From DATAOG01 sp963840925 (GTDB lineage: Bacteria > Pseudomonadota > Alphaproteobacteria > Geminicoccales > Geminicoccaceae): 64,000 bases of DNA. This document shows, one piece after another, positions 36,067 to 45,563 of the stretch (within the stretch, counting starts at the first letter, position 1; the number at the start of each line of letters is the position of its first letter). Made by a program: the position numbers and the translations under genes. A model generated the notes under the pieces. That model saw only the letters and a program-made list of their open reading frames with translations, made no database searches and had not been told where the DNA came from. The stretch lies in the NCBI GenBank assembly GCA_963840925.1, contig CAWJAY010000046.1, positions 186,001 through 250,000 of the forward strand. The letters run 5' to 3'.

Positions 36067-37271
36067 GCGGCGTCGGGCAGCGTGAAGACTTCGACCGGCC
36101 GGGCGATCCCGGCCAGATGATGGCGGCCGAGCGAGTGCAGTTCATAGCCGAGGAAGTAGTAGGCGAAGCGGTCGGAGATCAGAAGGTCGCGGCCGAGCGT
36201 GCGGCACAGGCTCTCGATCCGGGTCGCGAGGTTGACCGCCGGCCCGATGATCGTGAAGTCGAGCCGCCTGGCGCTGCCGATGTTGCCGTACATGACCTCG
36301 CCGGCGTGCAGCGCGATGCCGAAGCCCAGGGTCTCGTCGCCGCGCTCGGACCGCCTGGCGTTGAGCGCGGCCATCTTCGCGCGGGCGTCGAGCGCGGCGT
36401 GCAGGGCGCGCTGGCAGGCGTCCTCCTCCGCGAGCGGGAAGATCGCCAGCATGGCATCGCCGATGAACTTCAGGATCTCGCCGTCGTGGGCCTCGACCGC
36501 GCCGGCCATGGCGTCGAAGTAGTCATTCAGGCAGGCGAGCAGGGCATCGCGACCGAGCCGCTCGGATAGGGCCGTGAAGCCGCGCAGGTCGCAGTACCAG
36601 ATCGCCGCGGAAACGGTCTCGCCGCTGCCGCGGGTGATCTGGCCCTCGAGGATGCGCTCGCCGGCGCGGTGGCCGACGTAGGTGTCGAGCAGCGTGACCG
36701 CTACGTAGCGGTTGAAGTGAACCTCGAGCAGGGCGCCGAACAGCGGCAGCAGGTCCTCGATCTGGACCAGATCCTCGCTGGCGAAGCCGCCCGGGTGATC
36801 GGAGACCCAGGCGGTGCCGTGGATCTTGCCGTCGGTGAAGGTGATCGGCAGGGCGACGTAGTCGGTCAGGCCCTGCTGGCGCAGCTCTTCGAACAGCGGG
36901 AAGGCGAACTCGGTCTCGGGCAGGTCGAGGCGCTGGCGGACCGCGCCCGCACCCTCGAACAGGACCCGCATCGGGCTGCGCAGGAACTGATCGGTCCGCT
37001 CGATCCCGCGCTCGGCGCGGAACACCCGGATCTGGCCGACGTCGCGCTGCCAATAGATGCCGATGCCGAATAGCTGCGGGTGGAGGGTTCGGATGTGGAA
37101 CGAGGCGCGCGCGAGCGGCAGGCCGCTCTGGACTAGCCGCACGGAGAGCTCCGACAGCAGCGCCTGGCCATCCGGCAGTTGGCGGGCCTCGGCGATCAGC
37201 CAGTCGAGGACCGGCCCCGGGCGGCGCGGCCAGAAGGTCTGGTCGGCGACCGCCGCCGGAACGCCGGTCAC
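36063..37271 (-). CDS. Class III adenylate cyclase
   Basis: A 402-residue soluble cyclase. The N-terminal ~190 residues form a GAF-like or similar sensor region (FHIRTLHPQLFGIGIYWQRD). The cyclase domain begins near residue 215. The metal-binding Asp residues are in WYCDLRGFTALSER and KFIGDAMLAIFP. The purine-selecting Lys (EILKFIGD) and Asp (RRLDFTIIG) are those of adenylate cyclases, and NLATRIE holds the transition-state Asn and Arg. It should therefore be active and make cAMP. It starts one base before the cyclic-nucleotide-binding stop and overlaps FkbM. Confidence 0.9.
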   Translation of the reverse strand: MTGVPAAVADQTFWPRRPGPVLDWLIAEARQLPDGQALLSELSVRLVQSGLPLARASFHIRTLHPQLFGIGIYWQRDVGQIRVFRAERGIERTDQFLRSPMRVLFEGAGAVRQRLDLPETEFAFPLFEELRQQGLTDYVALPITFTDGKIHGTAWVSDHPGGFASEDLVQIEDLLPLFGALLEVHFNRYVAVTLLDTYVGHRAGERILEGQITRGSGETVSAAIWYCDLRGFTALSERLGRDALLACLNDYFDAMAGAVEAHDGEILKFIGDAMLAIFPLAEEDACQRALHAALDARAKMAALNARRSERGDETLGFGIALHAGEVMYGNIGSARRLDFTIIGPAVNLATRIESLCRTLGRDLLISDRFAYYFLGYELHSLGRHHLAGIARPVEVFTLPDAA

Positions 37272-37272
37272 C

Positions 37273-37758
37273 TCAGGCGCCCCCGTCGTCCGCCGCCCGC
37301 TCGAGCTCGCTGAGCCGCGCCCGCGCCGAGGTCAGGGCCTGGGTCGTGTGGTGCAGACGCGAGGCGAGCTCATGCATCACTTCGATCCCAATCTGCGGGA
37401 ACTGGTTGACCAGGTGGAAGAACCCGTCCTTGGAGATGCGCAGCGTGGCCAGATCGGTCGCAGCGATGACGGTCGCGGTGCGCGGCACGTCGCACAGGAT
37501 CGCGATCTCGCCGATGATGTCGTTCTTGCCCAGGCGCGCGACCTTCACCGCGCCGCGCGGCGTGTCGACCATGATGTCGGCGCCGCCCTGCAGGATGATG
37601 AAGGCCGCGTCGGCGAAATCACCCTGGTGGAACAGCTCGTCGCCAGCCACGAACTCCAGCCGCTCGCTGGTGAAGGCGAGCAGCTTGAGCTTGGTCGGCT
37701 CGATCTTGGCGAACAGCGGGATCGAGCGCAGGACCTCGACGTCTTGGCTAAGGCTCAT
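37273..37758 (-). CDS. Cyclic nucleotide-binding domain protein
   Basis: A 161-residue protein that is a single cNMP-binding domain plus a C-terminal helix. The phosphate-binding cassette GEIAILCDVPRTATVIAA keeps the Glu and Arg that hold cyclic nucleotides. No DNA-binding helix-turn-helix follows; the C-terminus (ASRLHHTTQALTSARARLSE) looks like a coiled coil. It is thus more a protein-protein effector than a Crp-type transcription factor. It lies between the ABC transporter gene (40 bases upstream) and the cyclase. Confidence 0.88.
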   Translation of the reverse strand: MSLSQDVEVLRSIPLFAKIEPTKLKLLAFTSERLEFVAGDELFHQGDFADAAFIILQGGADIMVDTPRGAVKVARLGKNDIIGEIAILCDVPRTATVIAATDLATLRISKDGFFHLVNQFPQIGIEVMHELASRLHHTTQALTSARARLSELERAADDGGA

Positions 37759-37798
37759 GCGACGAACCTCCCTCGCTCATGGTGAACGGGCGGCTGGG

Positions 37799-40438
37799 TC
37801 ATTCGGCGGCCACCAACTCCTGGAGCGCACTGCCGTCGCGGTCGAGCTCGGCAAACCGCCCCTGCTCGACCACCCTGCCTTTGCGCATGACCAGCACGTG
37901 ATCGAACTTGCGCGCCCCGTCGCTCCGATTGAGCGCCCAGATCAGGGTCCGCTCGGCGAACTCCGCCAGCAGCGTGTCTAGGATCGCCAGCTGGTCGGCC
38001 GGATCGAGCGGCCCGGTGGCGTCGTACAGGATCAAGACCTCGGGCCGCTTGAGCAGGGCGCGGGCGATCGCCAGCTTCTGCCGCTGGGGCAGCGACAGTC
38101 GGGTGCCGCCGACCCCGGTCTGGCCCTGCAGGCCGACCTCGATCACCCGCTCGCGCAGGCCTAGATGGTTCAGGACTTCGCGGATCAAATCGCTGATCCG
38201 GTCGGTCGCCTGGGCCTGGCCGTACGCGATCTTGCCGAACAGGATGTTGTCCTGGAGGCTGGCGCCTGGCGTGTAGCGATCGGCCTCGAAGAACGCCACC
38301 TGGCCGCGGAGCTCGGCCGGCAGCTGCTCGCGAAAGCGGTGGCGGGCCTCGAGGATCCGCGCCTGCAGCGCCTCGTCGAGCAGGTCGAGCCGATGGCGCG
38401 CCGGGATCAGCTTGAAGGTGATCGCGATCAGGCGCTCGCGATCGCTGGGGCTCAGCTCGCCGAGCTTGGCGGCATCCGCCCGGGTGACCAGGGCGCGATA
38501 CTCGGGCAGGTCATCGGCGCTGATGAAGCTGAACTGGCGGAAGTACTCGTGGTCGGGCGGCAGATCGGCGAACAGCTCGACCATCGTGCTGGCGAGCCGG
38601 TGGCCGGCCAGGGCCAGCGCGTCGGCGAGCCCGGCCTCGGTGATGATCTTCTGGACGTAGGGATTGGCGGCGAGGTTCTCGAGGTCGAAGGCATCGCCGG
38701 TCGGGGTGCCGAAGATCAGGTTCTCGGCCAGCGTAGCGTTGGTGTTGTAGCGCTCGATATCGAAGGTCTCGACCAGCCGGCCGAACCGCGGGTCCTGCAG
38801 CCGCTCGCGCATCGCGCCCCGGGCCGCGAGGACCTGCTGGGCGAGCTCGGGCTGGGTCTCGGGATCGACCGTGCCGCGCATGCCCATCTGGTAGACGTCC
38901 CAGTCGAGGCAGGCCATGGTCAGCGCGCGCACGGCCGCGCGCGTGATCGCATCCGGCCCCTCGAGGCCGGCGGCGGCGTAATCGGTCCAGTCCGCCTCGA
39001 TGTCGAGCGCGGTGTTGCCGGCGCGCTCGGCCTCGGCCAGCTCGCGCTGGCGCTGCTCGAGCGCCGCGCCCTCGAGCGGCGGCGGCCGCTGCGGCCGGTA
39101 CTTGAGCCCGAAGAACAGGTTGTCGGCGACCGTGCCGGCGAAGATCTGAGAGGGATAGCCAAGGTAGGCCATGCTCCGCCCGGTGATCGCCTCGGCGAGC
39201 TTCTGGATCTCGTGGTCGGCGATCAGGACCCGGCCGGCGTCGGGGTCGAGCAGGTTGGCGAGCACGAGGGTCAGCTCCTCCTTGCCGCTGCCGGCCGGCC
39301 CGACGATCGCGATCCGGGCCGGCAGGTCGACCGCGAAGCTGGTGCCGTCCAGGATCGGCTCGCCGTCCTCGGTCGCGAGGCTGAGGTTGACCGCGCGCAG
39401 CGGCCCCTTGAGCGCGACCGGCTCGACCTCGGCGGTCTGGAGCGCCTCGTCGCGCAGGCCCGGTGGGTCGAACTGGGCAACCACCTGCTCGAACTTGATC
39501 TGGGAATCCCAGGTCAGCTGATAGTGGCTCAGCAGCTCCTTCCACGGCGAGTACAATTCCTTGTGCGCGCCGATCACCGCGACCAGAGCGCCGAGCGTCA
39601 GATCGCCGATGATCACCAGGTAGCCGCCGATCGAGTAGAAGAAGAACGGGCCCAGCTGGGCCATGAAGTTGTTGAGGAACTTGATGAAGAACTTCTTCTT
39701 GTAGATCTGAAAGCGGATCTTGTAGATGATGCCGAGCTCGCGGGCGAAGTGGGCGCGCTCGTATTGGGTGCGGTCGTTGGCCCGGATGTCGCGCACGCCG
39801 CCGACCATTTCCGAGATCTGCTCGGCGTTGCGGCGCACTTGGCGGACGCGGGCCTTGCCGAGCAGGTTGACCTGCCGCTGCAGCTTGGGGATCACGTAGA
39901 TCTGGAACGGGTAGAGCACGATCGCGGCCAGGCCCATGATCGGGTCCTGCATGAACATGAAGATCAGGATCGTCAGCAGCGTGCCGCCCTGGAACGCCGG
40001 CAGCGCGAACGCCTCGGCGATGAAGCCGCCGAGCGGCTCGACCTCGGCGTTGATCATCTGCACGATCTCGCCGGCCGAGATCCGCTTGAAGTGGGGCAAT
40101 GGAAAGCGCAGCACGCGCGAGAACAGCTCGAAGCGCAGCCGCCGCAGCATGCGCTCGCCGACGATGCCCTCGTAGACGTTGACGACGTATTTGAAGCCGC
40201 CGTTGATCAGCACCAGGATCAGGAACACGCCACACAGCGCGAACAGGAATTCGACCTGCGACAGCGTGATCCCGAACACGGTCCGCGAGCTGCTGTCGGC
40301 GAGCGCGTCGTTGATGATGATCTTGGGCAGCTCGAGGGTCGCGTACAGGAACGGGAACGAGCCGACGGTCATCGCCAGGATCAGGATCTGCGATCGCAGG
40401 CTGTGGCGCAGGATGTAGCGGAAGATATTGCGGTCCAT
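37799..40438 (-). CDS. ABC transporter with degenerate, enlarged nucleotide-binding domain
   Basis: An 879-residue exporter-type half transporter. The membrane domain spans about residues 15-310 (helices near 20, 70, 155, 175, 265, 285). The nucleotide-binding domain is abnormal. Walker A reads GPAGSGKEE, with Glu where Ser/Thr should be. The signature is LSLPQRQ, not LSGGQ. Walker B reads VLILYDATGPLD, not LILDEAT. The H-loop position is ALNRSD. Walker A (380) and signature (781) are about 400 residues apart, against about 100 normally. The insert has two extra copies of the segment that normally follows the Q-loop (TLAENLIFG at 569, SLQDNILFG at 727, after TVADNLFFG at 436). ATP hydrolysis looks impaired. 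It lies upstream of the cAMP pair in one operon. Confidence 0.8.
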   Translation of the reverse strand: MDRNIFRYILRHSLRSQILILAMTVGSFPFLYATLELPKIIINDALADSSSRTVFGITLSQVEFLFALCGVFLILVLINGGFKYVVNVYEGIVGERMLRRLRFELFSRVLRFPLPHFKRISAGEIVQMINAEVEPLGGFIAEAFALPAFQGGTLLTILIFMFMQDPIMGLAAIVLYPFQIYVIPKLQRQVNLLGKARVRQVRRNAEQISEMVGGVRDIRANDRTQYERAHFARELGIIYKIRFQIYKKKFFIKFLNNFMAQLGPFFFYSIGGYLVIIGDLTLGALVAVIGAHKELYSPWKELLSHYQLTWDSQIKFEQVVAQFDPPGLRDEALQTAEVEPVALKGPLRAVNLSLATEDGEPILDGTSFAVDLPARIAIVGPAGSGKEELTLVLANLLDPDAGRVLIADHEIQKLAEAITGRSMAYLGYPSQIFAGTVADNLFFGLKYRPQRPPPLEGAALEQRQRELAEAERAGNTALDIEADWTDYAAAGLEGPDAITRAAVRALTMACLDWDVYQMGMRGTVDPETQPELAQQVLAARGAMRERLQDPRFGRLVETFDIERYNTNATLAENLIFGTPTGDAFDLENLAANPYVQKIITEAGLADALALAGHRLASTMVELFADLPPDHEYFRQFSFISADDLPEYRALVTRADAAKLGELSPSDRERLIAITFKLIPARHRLDLLDEALQARILEARHRFREQLPAELRGQVAFFEADRYTPGASLQDNILFGKIAYGQAQATDRISDLIREVLNHLGLRERVIEVGLQGQTGVGGTRLSLPQRQKLAIARALLKRPEVLILYDATGPLDPADQLAILDTLLAEFAERTLIWALNRSDGARKFDHVLVMRKGRVVEQGRFAELDRDGSALQELVAAE

Positions 40439-40538
40439 GCTCGATCCGCCGGCGGCAGTTGTCTCAGCGTGCCAAATTTCCCCGACTATGCCTAGTCCTT
40501 AGCGTCCGGCGCCCGCCCGCCCGCGATTTGGCGCAGGC

Positions 40539-41767
40539 TCAATGAACCGCGGCCGACGACTTGCGCTGGCGGTAGGGCTGGCTCAGCATGAGCCCGAGGT
40601 ACAGGAACGGCACCAGCGCGGACGGCATCGACAACAGGTTGTCGGTCAGGCCGTAGACTGCGAGCGCCAGCAGCAGGGCCAGCACGAACGCGCGCTCGCC
40701 CGGATCGATCCGCGCGACGACGATGCGGGCCCAGAGCAGCAGCGCGCCGCCGTATACCAAGAGGCCGAGCGCGCCGCCCTCGACCAGAAGGCGCAGGTAG
40801 ACGTTGTGCGGCAGCTCGAAGTAGCTGCGCACCAGCGCGGCCGCGCCGAGCCCGTGGCCGAAGAGGGGCGCGCCCGGAACTGCTCGAAATAGTGCGCCCA
40901 GAGCACGTTCCGGCCGGACATCGGCAGGCCGGCGGCGAGCTCGCCGTAGCTCTGCAGGAAGAGCCAGCCGAGCATCAGCAGAGCCGCCGCCACAGCGACC
41001 CAGACCAGCGGCCAGCGGGCGCGGCTCAGCCGCGCGCGGATGCGCTGGTCCAAAAGGCAATACGCGACCGTGAACAGAACGCCGGCGCCGACCCCCATCC
41101 GGCCGCCGGCCAACAGGCCGATCACCGCGTTGATCGCGGCCACCCCGGCGAGCGCGGGCCGGCGAACGAAAATCGCCTCGTGCAGCGCGATCGCGAAGCC
41201 CGCGAACGCCAGACAGGCGAGCCAGCCCGCGTTGCTCGCGCCGTTCAGGCGCGGCACCCGATGCTCGCTGCCGGTCACGGCGGCATAGAGGCCGGCCGCC
41301 TGCAGCCCGGCGCCAATCGCGACGCAGAGGCTCGGCAGCAGCGCGATCAGCAGCGCGTAGCGCGCCCGCGTGCCCGGCTCGAGCGCAACCGCGGCGAGGC
41401 TGAAGGGCAGCGCGAGGCCGAGCGCCGCGATCGCGATCCGCGCCCCGCTCAACCGTGGATCGACGTCGGGCAGCAGCACGGTCTGGACCAGCAGCAGCCC
41501 GACCGCGAGCAGCGGCCAGCGCAGGATTTCCGGACGGAGCCCGTAGCGGGCGGCGTTGGCTGCGAGTGCTGCGATCAGCAGCAGTTCCTGGGCCGGGACG
41601 GCGAGCAGGAGCAGGCGGCCCGGCAGGTAGCGGGCGAGCACCCATTCCGGCCCGACCGCGAAGCTCGCCAGCACGATCGCGAGCAACGCGGTCGGCCAGC
41701 GCCGGCGGAGCCAGGCGCAGGCGAGCAGCGCGCCGGCGCCGATCGGGAGCGCGCGGTCGGGCGTCAC
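40539..41767 (-). CDS. O-antigen ligase / polymerase-like membrane protein (one frameshift)
   Basis: Polytopic membrane protein with about 11 helices and the O-antigen ligase pattern. A large central loop ends in SGRNVLWAHYFEQFRA, followed by LFGHGLGAAALVRSYFELPH then NVYLRLLVEGGALGLLVY, where the HN..L..L.E.G motif is characteristic of WaaL/Wzy-type proteins. One +1 shift near 40875 separates the two parts; repairing it gives about 408 residues. It would polymerise or ligate glycan chains on the periplasmic face. It is first in the minus-strand operon and divergent from the glycosyltransferase operon. Confidence 0.82.
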
Positions 41768-41909
41768 GGGCGGCTGATGGCGGCCGCGGGGTCGGGGCGG
41801 CGGGCCTCAGACTGGTGACGCCCGCACAATGCCTCGGGGGGCGGGCGCGATCGCCAGTTGTCCGGGGCGGCGGGGGCTGCCATAGTGCGCTGCGGGGAAT
41901 CGCACAAGA

Positions 41910-43130
41910 ATGTTCGAGGCCATGCCGCCGGCAACCCGTCTTCTGATCTACAGCCACGACAGTTTTGGCCTGGGACATCTGCGCCGCTGCCGGGCGATCG
42001 CCCATCACCTGGTCGAAACCTACCGTCATCTCTCGGTCCTGATTCTGTCCGGCTCACCGATCATCGGCAGCTTCGACTTCAAGTCCAGGGTCGATTTCGT
42101 GCGCGTGCCGGGCGTGATCAAGCTGCGCAACTCCGAGTACACGCCGCTGCAGCTGCACATCGACATCGAGCAGACGCTGGCGATGCGCTCGTCGATCATC
42201 CAGCACACCGCGGACATCTTCGACCCGCACCTGTTCCTGGTCGACAAGGAGCCGCTCGGCCTGCGCGGCGAGGCGCGCGACACGCTGATCATGCTCAAGG
42301 AGCGCGGCACGCGCCTGGTGCTGGGCCTGCGCGACGTGATGGACGACCCGGCGAGCCTGCTGGACGAATGGCGGCGCAAGAACGTGTACCCGGCGCTGTA
42401 CGAGCTGTACGACGAGATCTGGGTGTACGGGCTGCCGCAGATCTTCAACCCGCTGACCGAGCTGCCCGGCATGCTGCCCCTCGCCCACAAGGTGACCTTC
42501 ACCGGCTATCTGCGGCGCTCGCTGCCGAGCGCGCCGTCCAACACCGGCGAGCACGAGCTGCCGGGCGAGCCGTACATCTTGGTCACCACCGGCGGCGGCG
42601 GCGACGGCGAGGCGCTGATCGACTGGGTGCTCCGCGCCTACGAGACCGACGCGGACATCCCGCATCCGGCGCTGGTGGTGTTCGGTCCGTTCATGCATCT
42701 GGAGCGCCGGCGCGAGTTCCAGGAGCGGGCGGCGCGGCTCGGCAAGGTCTGCGCGATCACCTTCGAGAGCCATTTCGAGCGGCTCTTGGAGGGTGCGATC
42801 GGGGTGGTCGCGATGGGCGGCTACAACACCTTCTGCGAGATCCTCTCGTTCGGTAAGCCCGCGCTGCTGGTGCCGCGCACCGAACCCCGGCAGGAGCAGG
42901 CGCTGCGCGCCGAGCGCGCGGCCCAGCTGGGCTTGGTCCACGTGCTCGCCGACGACGGCGTACGCTCGCCGGCGGCCATGGCCGAGCGCCTGCGGGCGCT
43001 GCCCGGCTGGCCGCCGCCGGCGGTGGCGACACACCCGGAGCTGCTGGCCGGGCTCGACCGGATCGCCGAGCGCGCCCGGCCCTGGCTTGCCGAGCCTCGA
43101 GCCGCCCCGGTCCTCTCGCGGTTCGGCTAA
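41910..43130 (+). CDS. MurG-like glycosyltransferase family protein
   Basis: A 406-residue GT-B type protein of the GT28/MurG-like group. The N-terminus LLIYSHDSFGLGHLRRCRAI with the GLGH motif binds the acceptor side. The C-terminal half has YILVTTGGGGDGEALIDWVL and GYNTFCEILSFGKPALLVPR, the donor-binding GGYNT...E motif. Starts at 41910 or 41922 (second ATG) are both possible. It opens the plus-strand polysaccharide operon. A homologue of the same type is encoded at 46142. Confidence 0.85.
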   Translation: MFEAMPPATRLLIYSHDSFGLGHLRRCRAIAHHLVETYRHLSVLILSGSPIIGSFDFKSRVDFVRVPGVIKLRNSEYTPLQLHIDIEQTLAMRSSIIQHTADIFDPHLFLVDKEPLGLRGEARDTLIMLKERGTRLVLGLRDVMDDPASLLDEWRRKNVYPALYELYDEIWVYGLPQIFNPLTELPGMLPLAHKVTFTGYLRRSLPSAPSNTGEHELPGEPYILVTTGGGGDGEALIDWVLRAYETDADIPHPALVVFGPFMHLERRREFQERAARLGKVCAITFESHFERLLEGAIGVVAMGGYNTFCEILSFGKPALLVPRTEPRQEQALRAERAAQLGLVHVLADDGVRSPAAMAERLRALPGWPPPAVATHPELLAGLDRIAERARPWLAEPRAAPVLSRFG

Positions 43131-43149
43131 AGACCGGACCCGATCCCAG

Positions 43150-44406
43150 GTGACCGGCACGCGCTCTCGGATCGCGGTGGTCGTCAAAGGCTACCCGCGG
43201 CTGTCGGAGACCTTCATCGCCCAGGAGATCCTGGGGCTGGAGCGGCGCGGCCTGCCGCTGCTGATCGTCTCGCTCCGCCACCCGACCGATCCGGCCGTGC
43301 ACGAGCTGCACCGGCAGATCGCAGCACCGGTGCTCTATCTGCCGGAGTACCTCAACCAGGAGCCGGCGCGCGTGTTCGCCGCCTGGCGCCGGGTGCGGCG
43401 CTGGCCGGGCTATCCTGCGGCGCGCCGCCTGTGGCTTGCCGATCTGCGGCGCGACCGGAGCCCCAACCGGGGGCGCCGGTTCGGCCAGGCGCTCGTGCTC
43501 GCGGCCGAGCTGCCGGCCGACGTCGGGCTGTTGCATGCGCATTATCTGCACACGCCGGCCTCGGTCGCCCGCTACGCGGCCCGGCTCCGTGGGCTCGACT
43601 GGTCGGCCTCGGCGCACGCCAAGGACGTCTGGACCACGCCCGACTGGGAGAAGCGTGAGAAGCTCGCCGACTGCCGGTGGCTGACCGTATGCAGCGCCGG
43701 CAACACCCAGCATCTGCGGGCGCTGGCGCCGGACGCCGAAGTCATGCTGACCTATCACGGCCTGGACGCCGAGCGCTTTCCGCCGCCTGGGCGGGGGGCG
43801 GGGCCCGATGGCAGCGATCCCGCCCGGCCGGTCGAGCTGCTGGGCGTGGCGCGGCTCGTGCCCAAGAAGGGGCTGGAGGTCCTGCTCGAAGCGCTGGCCT
43901 CGCTGCCGGCGGGCCTGCACTGGCGCTACGCCCACGTGGGCGGCGGGCCGCTCCGCCAGCAGCTCGAGGCGAGAGCGGCAGCACTCGGCCTCGCGGCGCG
44001 GCTCGATTGGCAAGGCGCCTTGGCGCAGGACCGGGTGCTCGACGCCTATCGACGGGCGGATCTGTTCGTGCTCGCGAGCCGGATCGCCGCGGACGGCGAT
44101 CGCGACGGCCTGCCGAACGTGCTGCTCGAGGCGGGCGCCATGGAGCTCGCCGCGGTCGCGAGCCGGATCGCGGCGATCCCGGAGCTGATCGAGGACGGCG
44201 TCAACGGCCGGCTGGTGCCGCCCGACGATCCGCAGCCGCTCGCCGCCGCGCTCGCCCTGCTGATCGCCGATCCGGGGCTGCGCCTGCGGCTCGGCCGCGC
44301 GGCCCGCACCCGCGTGCTCGAGCAGTTCGGCAAGACCGCGGGCCTCGACCGGCTGGCGGCGCGTCTGCGCGCCACGCTCGAACCGGGGCGGCAGTTCGCG
44401 GCATGA
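43150..44406 (+). CDS. Glycosyltransferase family 4 protein
   Basis: A 418-residue GT-B glycosyltransferase. It begins RIAVVVKGYPRLSETFIAQE, a start common to polysaccharide GT4 enzymes. The C-terminal donor domain has LLGVARLVPKKGLEVLLEAL, YAHVGGGPLRQQLEA and the EX7E-like NVLLEAGAMELAAVASRIAA. The GTG at 43150 gives a normal N-terminus. The next gene begins with a four-base overlap. Sugar specificity cannot be told. Confidence 0.87.
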   Translation: MTGTRSRIAVVVKGYPRLSETFIAQEILGLERRGLPLLIVSLRHPTDPAVHELHRQIAAPVLYLPEYLNQEPARVFAAWRRVRRWPGYPAARRLWLADLRRDRSPNRGRRFGQALVLAAELPADVGLLHAHYLHTPASVARYAARLRGLDWSASAHAKDVWTTPDWEKREKLADCRWLTVCSAGNTQHLRALAPDAEVMLTYHGLDAERFPPPGRGAGPDGSDPARPVELLGVARLVPKKGLEVLLEALASLPAGLHWRYAHVGGGPLRQQLEARAAALGLAARLDWQGALAQDRVLDAYRRADLFVLASRIAADGDRDGLPNVLLEAGAMELAAVASRIAAIPELIEDGVNGRLVPPDDPQPLAAALALLIADPGLRLRLGRAARTRVLEQFGKTAGLDRLAARLRATLEPGRQFAA

Positions 44407-45563
44407 GGGGGCCGATTGCCTTCCACGCGCCGATGAAGCCGCCCGACCATCCGACGCCCTCGGGCGACCGGCGCATGGCGCGGGCCTTGGTGCAGGCGCT
44501 GGAGGGCACCGGCGTCGCGGTCGAGCTCGCGAGCCGCTTCCGGAGCTACGATCGCGCCGGCGATCCGGTCCGCCAGCGCCGGATCGGGGCGCTGGGCAGC
44601 CGGCTGGCGGCGCGCCTGCTCCGCCGCTATCGGGCGCGCCCGCCCGAGCGGCGGCCCAAAGCCTGGCTCACCTATCACGCCTACCACAAGTCACCCGACT
44701 GGCTGGGCCCGAGCGTCGCGGACGGGCTCGGCATCCCCTATCTGCTGGCCGAGGCCTCGTTCGCGCCCAAGCAGGCGGGCGGCCCCTGGAGTTGCGGCCA
44801 CGTTGCGACCGAGCGCGCGATCGGCCGGGCGGACGTGGTGCTGGCGCTGACCGCGGCCGACGCAAAGTGCCTCGCGCCGCTCACGCTGCCACCCGCGGAG
44901 CTGCGCCGGCTGCCGCCCTTTCTCGACCCAGCACCCTACCAGGCGGCGCGCGGCGCGCGCGCACGCCATCGAGCCGGGCTCGCGGCGCAGTTCGGCCTCG
45001 ATCCGGGGGCGCCCTGGCTGCTCGCGGTCGCGATGATGCGCGCCGACGTCAAGCGTGACTCCTACCTTTTGCTCGCCGCGGCGCTCGGCCGCCTGCGCGC
45101 GGCGGCCTGGCAGCTGCTGGTGGTCGGCGATGGCCCGGCGCGCCCGGAGATTGAGGCCGCGCTCGAGCGGCACGGGCGGGTCGCGTTCGCGGGCGCGCTG
45201 CCGGAAGCCGCGTTGCCGGCGTGCTATGCGGCCGCCGACCTCTACGTCTGGCCGGCGGTCCGCGAGGCCTATGGGCTGGCCATGCTCGAGGCGGCGGCGA
45301 CCGGCCTGCCGGTGATCGCCGGGCGCGAAGGCGGCGTCGAGGAGGTGGTCCTGGATGGCGTGACCGGCGTGCTGGCCTCGGCGCGCGATCCGGCGGCGCT
45401 CGCCGCCGCGGTCGACCGGCTGCTCGCCGAGCCTGATCGGCGGCTGGCGATGGCGGCGGCGGCCGCGCGCTTCGTCGCCTGCGAGCGCAGCCTCGAGCAG
45501 GCATCCGCGCTCCTGGGCGCGGCGCTCGCGGCGGCGCCGGCGATCCGCGCGGCCCGAGCATGA
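44403..45563 (+). CDS. Glycosyltransferase (GT-B, family 4-like)
   Basis: A 386-residue glycosyltransferase. It begins IAFHAPMKPPDHPTPSGDRR and has YHAYHKSPDWLGPSVA, LLVVGDGPARPEIEAALERH, and the donor motif REAYGLAMLEAAATGLPVIA. The N-terminal region, which binds the acceptor, differs from the preceding GT4. ATG overlap with the gene before (ATGA) and after shows tight translational coupling in this operon. Confidence 0.87.
   Translation: MRGPIAFHAPMKPPDHPTPSGDRRMARALVQALEGTGVAVELASRFRSYDRAGDPVRQRRIGALGSRLAARLLRRYRARPPERRPKAWLTYHAYHKSPDWLGPSVADGLGIPYLLAEASFAPKQAGGPWSCGHVATERAIGRADVVLALTAADAKCLAPLTLPPAELRRLPPFLDPAPYQAARGARARHRAGLAAQFGLDPGAPWLLAVAMMRADVKRDSYLLLAAALGRLRAAAWQLLVVGDGPARPEIEAALERHGRVAFAGALPEAALPACYAAADLYVWPAVREAYGLAMLEAAATGLPVIAGREGGVEEVVLDGVTGVLASARDPAALAAAVDRLLAEPDRRLAMAAAAARFVACERSLEQASALLGAALAAAPAIRAARA

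Noticed and set aside
38165..40495. Very long open frame (776 codons) antisense to the ABC transporter gene.
   Set aside because: GC-rich codon use keeps the complementary frame open. The product is Arg/Gly/Leu/Glu-rich without family motifs, while the minus-strand frame has clear ABC features.
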